Both the position numbers and the translations under genes were made by a program. Of a stretch of 55,935 bases of DNA, positions 52,244 to 55,935 are shown piece after piece; position 1 is the stretch's first letter, and each line of letters opens with the position of its first letter. Location: contig PLXJ01000015.1 of NCBI GenBank assembly GCA_003151395.1, positions 59,265-115,199 on the forward strand, written 5' to 3'. The notes under the pieces are model-generated. The model made no database searches. It worked only from the letters and a program-made list of their open reading frames with translations, and had not been told where the DNA came from. This DNA is from Actinomycetota bacterium. GTDB lineage: Bacteria; Actinomycetota; Actinomycetes; Nanopelagicales; Nanopelagicaceae.

Positions 52244-53197
52244 ATGACCAAGAAAGTGCTGTTGGCTGCGCCACGTGGATATTGCGCTGGCGTAGATCGA
52301 GCGGTGATTACCGTTGAAAAAGCGCTGGATTTATACGGTGCGCCGGTCTACGTGCGCAAGGAGATTGTTCACAACAGACACGTGGTTTCCACTCTGGAGG
52401 CGAGGGGAGCAATCTTCGTCTCAGAAACTGACGAGGTTCCTGAAGGTGCACTTGTGATCTTTTCGGCTCATGGAGTTTCCCCTGCCGTGCATCAATCTGC
52501 TGCGAGCCGCAACCTCAAGACAATTGACGCGACCTGTCCACTTGTAACTAAGGTGCACCACGAAGTTAAGCGATTTGCTAGCGAAGATTATGACATTTTG
52601 CTGATCGGTCATCATGGCCACGAAGAGGTAGAAGGTACAGCGGGGGAAGCACCCGCAAATGTTCACGTCATCGACACCATTTCAGATGTGGAACATATTC
52701 ATGTCCGCGATGAAAATAAATTGATTTGGCTGTCGCAAACAACGCTAAGCGTGGATGAAACTATCAATACCGTTCGCCTACTTAAGGAACGCTTCCCAAA
52801 CTTAATTGATCCCCCGAGTGATGACATTTGCTATGCAACTCAGAATCGTCAGGTAGCCATTAAGGAGATCGCTCCTAGATCTGATTTGGTTTTGGTTGTG
52901 GGTTCGGTCAATTCATCCAATTCGGTTCGGCTTGTGGAGGTGGCGAATGAGTATGGAGCCAAGGCCGCCTACCTCATTGATTATGCGGCCGAGGTTAAAG
53001 AGGAGTGGCTTGAAGGCGTGGAGACGGTAGGAGTGAGTAGCGGAGCTTCCGTACCGGAAATATTGGTAAAGGATTTAATAGCCTGGCTCGCAGAGCGCGG
53101 CTATGAAGATGTTGAAACTGTTACTGCTACCGAGGAGCACCTACTCTTTGCGATTCCGCCCGAACTTCGAAAAGATTTGAAAGCGGCGGGAAAATAA
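52244..53197 (+). CDS. ispH: 4-hydroxy-3-methylbut-2-enyl diphosphate reductase
   Basis: 317 residues from ATG 52244 ([21 protein letters not shown]). Final step of the non-mevalonate isoprenoid pathway. The three cluster Cys are in [20 protein letters not shown] and [22 protein letters not shown] and [11 protein letters not shown] follow. A longer frame from 52196 would overlap the fumarase start and is not supported. The 3' end overlaps the convergent 4-TM gene by 57 bases. Confidence 0.97.
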   Translation: MTKKVLLAAPRGYCAGVDRAVITVEKALDLYGAPVYVRKEIVHNRHVVSTLEARGAIFVSETDEVPEGALVIFSAHGVSPAVHQSAASRNLKTIDATCPLVTKVHHEVKRFASEDYDILLIGHHGHEEVEGTAGEAPANVHVIDTISDVEHIHVRDENKLIWLSQTTLSVDETINTVRLLKERFPNLIDPPSDDICYATQNRQVAIKEIAPRSDLVLVVGSVNSSNSVRLVEVANEYGAKAAYLIDYAAEVKEEWLEGVETVGVSSGASVPEILVKDLIAWLAERGYEDVETVTATEEHLLFAIPPELRKDLKAAGK

Positions 53198-53596
53198 CCC
53201 CGTAACTCGAAGGTGCCAGATCCAACCAGCCAACGTTGCAACTCCCAGATAGGGAGCGGCGCCACCAAGGGTTGTAACTAGATCTAATCCAAATTTGGTG
53301 ACATGAAGTCCAGATCCACCTACAGTCGCAATGAGTACAACAGTTGTTATAAAAAAAGAAATTGGTGGGTTAACTACCGAAGCAAAAGTCGTTCCTGGTC
53401 GACCTAAGTAAAAGCCACCTGCAACAGCGACGATGAGCGCAATCCCAGTGATGATTCCAACTTTTCCAATGGAGTATTCGATCGTTTCAAAGAGCAGGAT
53501 TAGTAAAAATTGCAATACGACAACGCCAGCGTTAGTTAAACCAGCACCTTTAATGGGCTTGGGAAGGGTGCGAATATCGGCGCTCATATCACTCAT
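53141..53596 (-). CDS. Four-helix membrane protein (DUF6542-like)
   Basis: 151 residues with four membrane helices: [60 protein letters not shown] and the [14 protein letters not shown] region. The spacing and [18 protein letters not shown] segment resemble the DUF6542 family near ispH/ychF in actinobacteria; this match is from memory and moderate. Overlaps the rmuC stop (ATGAGTGA) and so is translated with it. Function unknown. Confidence 0.7.
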   Translation of the reverse strand: MSDMSADIRTLPKPIKGAGLTNAGVVVLQFLLILLFETIEYSIGKVGIITGIALIVAVAGGFYLGRPGTTFASVVNPPISFFITTVVLIATVGGSGLHVTKFGLDLVTTLGGAAPYLGVATLAGWIWHLRVTGLFSRRFQIFSKFGRNRKE

Positions 53597-54809
53597 TATC
53601 CTCTAGTTCGAGGGTGAACTCGACCTCATCAACTTCAATGAAGTCATCATCACTCGGCGCCAATTTGGAGTGCAGTTGCCGGACATTCTCAGATAACTCT
53701 GGTATTGCCTTTGGAGTTTTACCTGAAACTTCCAACTGGCGCATCTTCTTTGCGGCAGACAAGACCGTGGTTTCTGCCGTCGGAATCAAATCGTTGTAGG
53801 CCTTTAGGGTGCTCTTGAGTCTTTCGCCAACGGTTACGATCTTTTCGTGGAGCGAGGAGACATCCTTTAAGAACTTTGCGGCTAATTCCTGAATTTCTGC
53901 GGCGTTAGTGGCAACTCTGTTGCGACTAAAGAGATAGCCAACGGTACGAAGGAGCGCCATCATCGACGTTGGAGTTGCGATAGTTACATTGAGGGCGAAG
54001 GCTTTGTCCAGAAGTTTTGGATCGGATCGGAGAGCTTCGGTAAAGATGGAATCCACAGGTGCGTACAAGATAACAAAATCCGGGGAAGCCCCGCGTTCGG
54101 CATACTTTCGTTTTGCAAGTGCTTCAATGTGCTTCAAAAGATCTTTGGTATGTAAGGCTAATAACTCTTTGCGACGTTCCGCGTCTTCAGTCTCGAATGC
54201 TTCGTAGAATCGCTCAAAGGGAAACTTGGAGTCGATATAAATAACGGAGCCTCCGGGCATATTGATGGTGATATCTGGAATCGCACCTGAAGTGTCACTT
54301 CGTTCTGCGGAGCGTTGGCGAGTGAAGTGTTCCCCTTCTATAAGTCCGGCACCAATAAGAAGTTGTTCAAGCGCAGCCTCCCCATATTTGCCACGAGTCT
54401 GTGAGCTGGCGAGTGCTCCGGCAATAGCGCGCGTCTGGTTAACGAGATTTTCGTTATGCGATGCCATTTGGGTGATCTGGCTCTTTATTTCGGCCTCGGC
54501 ACCCACACGCCGTCGATCGGCGTCTTGCGAAATCCGACTCAGGTCTTCGACTCGAGCCTTCATCGCTTCCAGCTCTGCATTGAGTTTGATCGTGGCCTCG
54601 GATTTGCTCCGTTCCCCCTCGAGTTGCGCCTTGTATTCAGCGGTCAAAGATCGAGCGGTAGCCAACTCCGATGTCATGGCAGCTTGCTCTGCTGTGGTGT
54701 CGAGCGGCCGATTCTTAGCTTTTAGTAGGTTGGCCAGGACGGCTCCGAGCCCAATTCCGATGAAAAGCCCTACGACCAGGGCCACTATTGCCGTTGCACT
54801 ATTGCTCAT
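53589..54809 (-). CDS. rmuC: DNA recombination protein RmuC
   Basis: 406 residues. One N-terminal membrane helix (ATAIVALVVGLFIGIGLGAVL), a long coiled coil (about 40-130), then the RmuC nuclease-like domain: RGKYGEAALEQLL, IPDITINMPGGSVIYIDSKFPFERF and DFVILYAPVDSIFTEAL, TPTSMMALLRTVGYLF. RmuC limits inversion at inverted repeats. Divergent from ychF with 51 bases between starts. Confidence 0.95.
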   Translation of the reverse strand: MSNSATAIVALVVGLFIGIGLGAVLANLLKAKNRPLDTTAEQAAMTSELATARSLTAEYKAQLEGERSKSEATIKLNAELEAMKARVEDLSRISQDADRRRVGAEAEIKSQITQMASHNENLVNQTRAIAGALASSQTRGKYGEAALEQLLIGAGLIEGEHFTRQRSAERSDTSGAIPDITINMPGGSVIYIDSKFPFERFYEAFETEDAERRKELLALHTKDLLKHIEALAKRKYAERGASPDFVILYAPVDSIFTEALRSDPKLLDKAFALNVTIATPTSMMALLRTVGYLFSRNRVATNAAEIQELAAKFLKDVSSLHEKIVTVGERLKSTLKAYNDLIPTAETTVLSAAKKMRQLEVSGKTPKAIPELSENVRQLHSKLAPSDDDFIEVDEVEFTLELEDNE

Positions 54810-54860
54810 GGAGGTATCGTGGCAGGAAGCGGTGACAAACCCCCGTAGGCTAGCCTCCTC

Positions 54861-55935
54861 GTGAGCCTTTCAATCGGAATAGTCGGACTGCCCAATGTGG
54901 GAAAGTCGACCCTTTTTAACGCCTTGACCAAGAACAATGTCCTTGCGGCTAATTACCCCTTCGCCACTATCGAGCCAAATGTCGGCGTGGTGGGCGTTCC
55001 AGACCCCCGATTGGCAGAGTTGGCGGCGATCTTTCACTCCGAAAAGCTCCTCCCGGCCGCGGTCTCATTTGTCGATATCGCCGGAATCGTCAAAGGCGCT
55101 TCCGAAGGCGCAGGGCTGGGCAACAAATTTTTGGCCAACATCCGCGAAACCGATGCGATCTGCCAGGTCATCCGGGTCTTTAAAGATGAGAACGTCACCC
55201 GCGAAGGTGAACGGACCGCAGAATTCCTCGATCCAGCCTCGGATATTGAGGTAGTCAACATGGAACTAGCGCTCGCCGATCTACAGACCATCGAAAAGGC
55301 GTTGCCTCGTCTTGAAAAAGAAGCCCGGATTCACAAAGAGAAGGCCGCAACCATCGAAGCGGTCAAAGAGGCGCAGGCTGTTTTGAATGAAGGCAAGTTG
55401 CTCTTTGGTTCTAAGGTTGACTTGACTGCAATCGCCGAACTTCAGCTGATGACGACCAAACCATTCTTATATGTATTTAATGTTGATGCCGCAGAACTCG
55501 GTGACCCAGAACTTCGTAAAAATCTGCAAGCGCTCGTCGCTCCGGCCAAGGCGATCTTCCTTGACGCCAAGACCGAAGCAGAACTTGCCGAACTCGATGA
55601 GGCAGACATGCTCGAACTTCTTAAGGAGATCGGCATGGAAGAGCCAGGACTCGCGACTCTTGCAGGTGTAGGTTTTGAAACGCTTGGGTTGCAGACTTAT
55701 CTCACGGCCGGACCCAAAGAGACGCGCGCGTGGACGATTCATAAAGGAGATACCGCACCAATTGCGGCGGGAGTGATCCACACCGATTTCCAAAAAGGTT
55801 TCATCAAAGCAGAAATAGTTGCATTTGATGATTTGATAGAAGCAGGTTCAATGACAGAGGCCCGTGCTCGCGGCAAAGTCCGCATGGAAGGCAAAGAGTA
55901 CGTAATGGCTGACGGCGATGTAGTGGAATTTAGGT
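54861..55935 (+). CDS. ychF: Redox-regulated ATPase YchF (3' end cut by window)
   Basis: 358 codons are visible and no stop is reached; the family ends with a few residues after VVEFR, so only the last codons are missing. GTG 54861. OBG-type P-loop protein that prefers ATP: GLPNVGKSTLFNAL (G1), NYPFATIEPNVG (G2), VDIAGIVKGASEGAGLGNKFLANIRE (G3 with the coiled-coil arm), YVFNVDAAEL in place of NKxD, and a TGS domain (ETRAWTIHKGDTAPIAAGVIHTDFQKGFIKAEI). Binds ribosomes and responds to oxidative stress in other bacteria. Confidence 0.95.
   Translation, partial: MSLSIGIVGLPNVGKSTLFNALTKNNVLAANYPFATIEPNVGVVGVPDPRLAELAAIFHSEKLLPAAVSFVDIAGIVKGASEGAGLGNKFLANIRETDAICQVIRVFKDENVTREGERTAEFLDPASDIEVVNMELALADLQTIEKALPRLEKEARIHKEKAATIEAVKEAQAVLNEGKLLFGSKVDLTAIAELQLMTTKPFLYVFNVDAAELGDPELRKNLQALVAPAKAIFLDAKTEAELAELDEADMLELLKEIGMEEPGLATLAGVGFETLGLQTYLTAGPKETRAWTIHKGDTAPIAAGVIHTDFQKGFIKAEIVAFDDLIEAGSMTEARARGKVRMEGKEYVMADGDVVEFR

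Overview
The window looks like chromosomal DNA of an actinobacterium (Actinomycetota) with moderate GC and tight gene packing. Supporting context: a partial tad pilus locus, the prfB-ftsE-ftsX-S41 peptidase-smpB-ssrA order, the ClpS-DUF2017-MurI-RNase PH-RdgB cluster, a DUF3039 protein, a DUF222/HNH endonuclease, and a Rho factor with an Arg/Asp/Asn-rich insertion. A streamlined freshwater lineage (acI/Nanopelagicales-like) is my best guess, but that is inference; no 16S rRNA gene is present. I see no prophage, insertion sequence or CRISPR array.

Layout. 1-3161: end of a tad/Flp pilus operon (ATPase tail, TadB, TadC, pilin-like peptide, two TadE-like proteins, TadG-like protein), chained by 1-4 base stop/start overlaps. 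3192-8846: prfB, ftsEX, a PDZ/S41 protease, smpB and tmRNA. 9013-17360: a more variable stretch with NUDIX hydrolase, SDR oxidoreductase, DUF1206 membrane protein, two PAP2 phosphatases, a convergent diacylglycerol-kinase-like gene, Zn-alcohol dehydrogenase, MscL and an HNH endonuclease. 17663-23568: pirin + old-yellow-enzyme operon, three-gene proton-translocating transhydrogenase (pntAA-AB-B), argF. 23599-28835: DUF3039, a secreted GH18-like protein, then clpS, DUF2017, murI, rph, rdgB. 28948-32644: a lysine-rich histone-H1-like protein that also carries a membrane segment, convergent to an O-acyltransferase/SGNH gene and a coiled-coil protein. 32772-37344: tRNA-Leu(TAG), xylose isomerase and a convergent xylose-type ABC importer. 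37595-46043: argS, lysA, hom-thrC-thrB, rho. 46081-49970: polyamine-type ABC importer. 50014-55935: DinB-like protein, class I fumarase, ispH, a 4-TM protein, rmuC and ychF (cut by the window end).

Two sequence-level patterns run through the window. First, short tandem repeats (14-23 base units) sit at gene edges; at prfB and the NUDIX gene the first unit is the 3' coding end including the stop codon, so the arrays look like duplications of gene ends. Second, at least ten genes without a Shine-Dalgarno have a TAnnnT box ending 6-7 bases before the start codon, the arrangement expected of leaderless mRNAs; two divergent pairs (argF/DUF3039, fumarase/ispH) have such boxes back to back.

The most unusual product is the 28948-29934 protein: a histone-H1-like lysine/alanine tail of about 115 residues fused to a transmembrane helix and a fibronectin-III-like outer domain, which could link DNA to the membrane.
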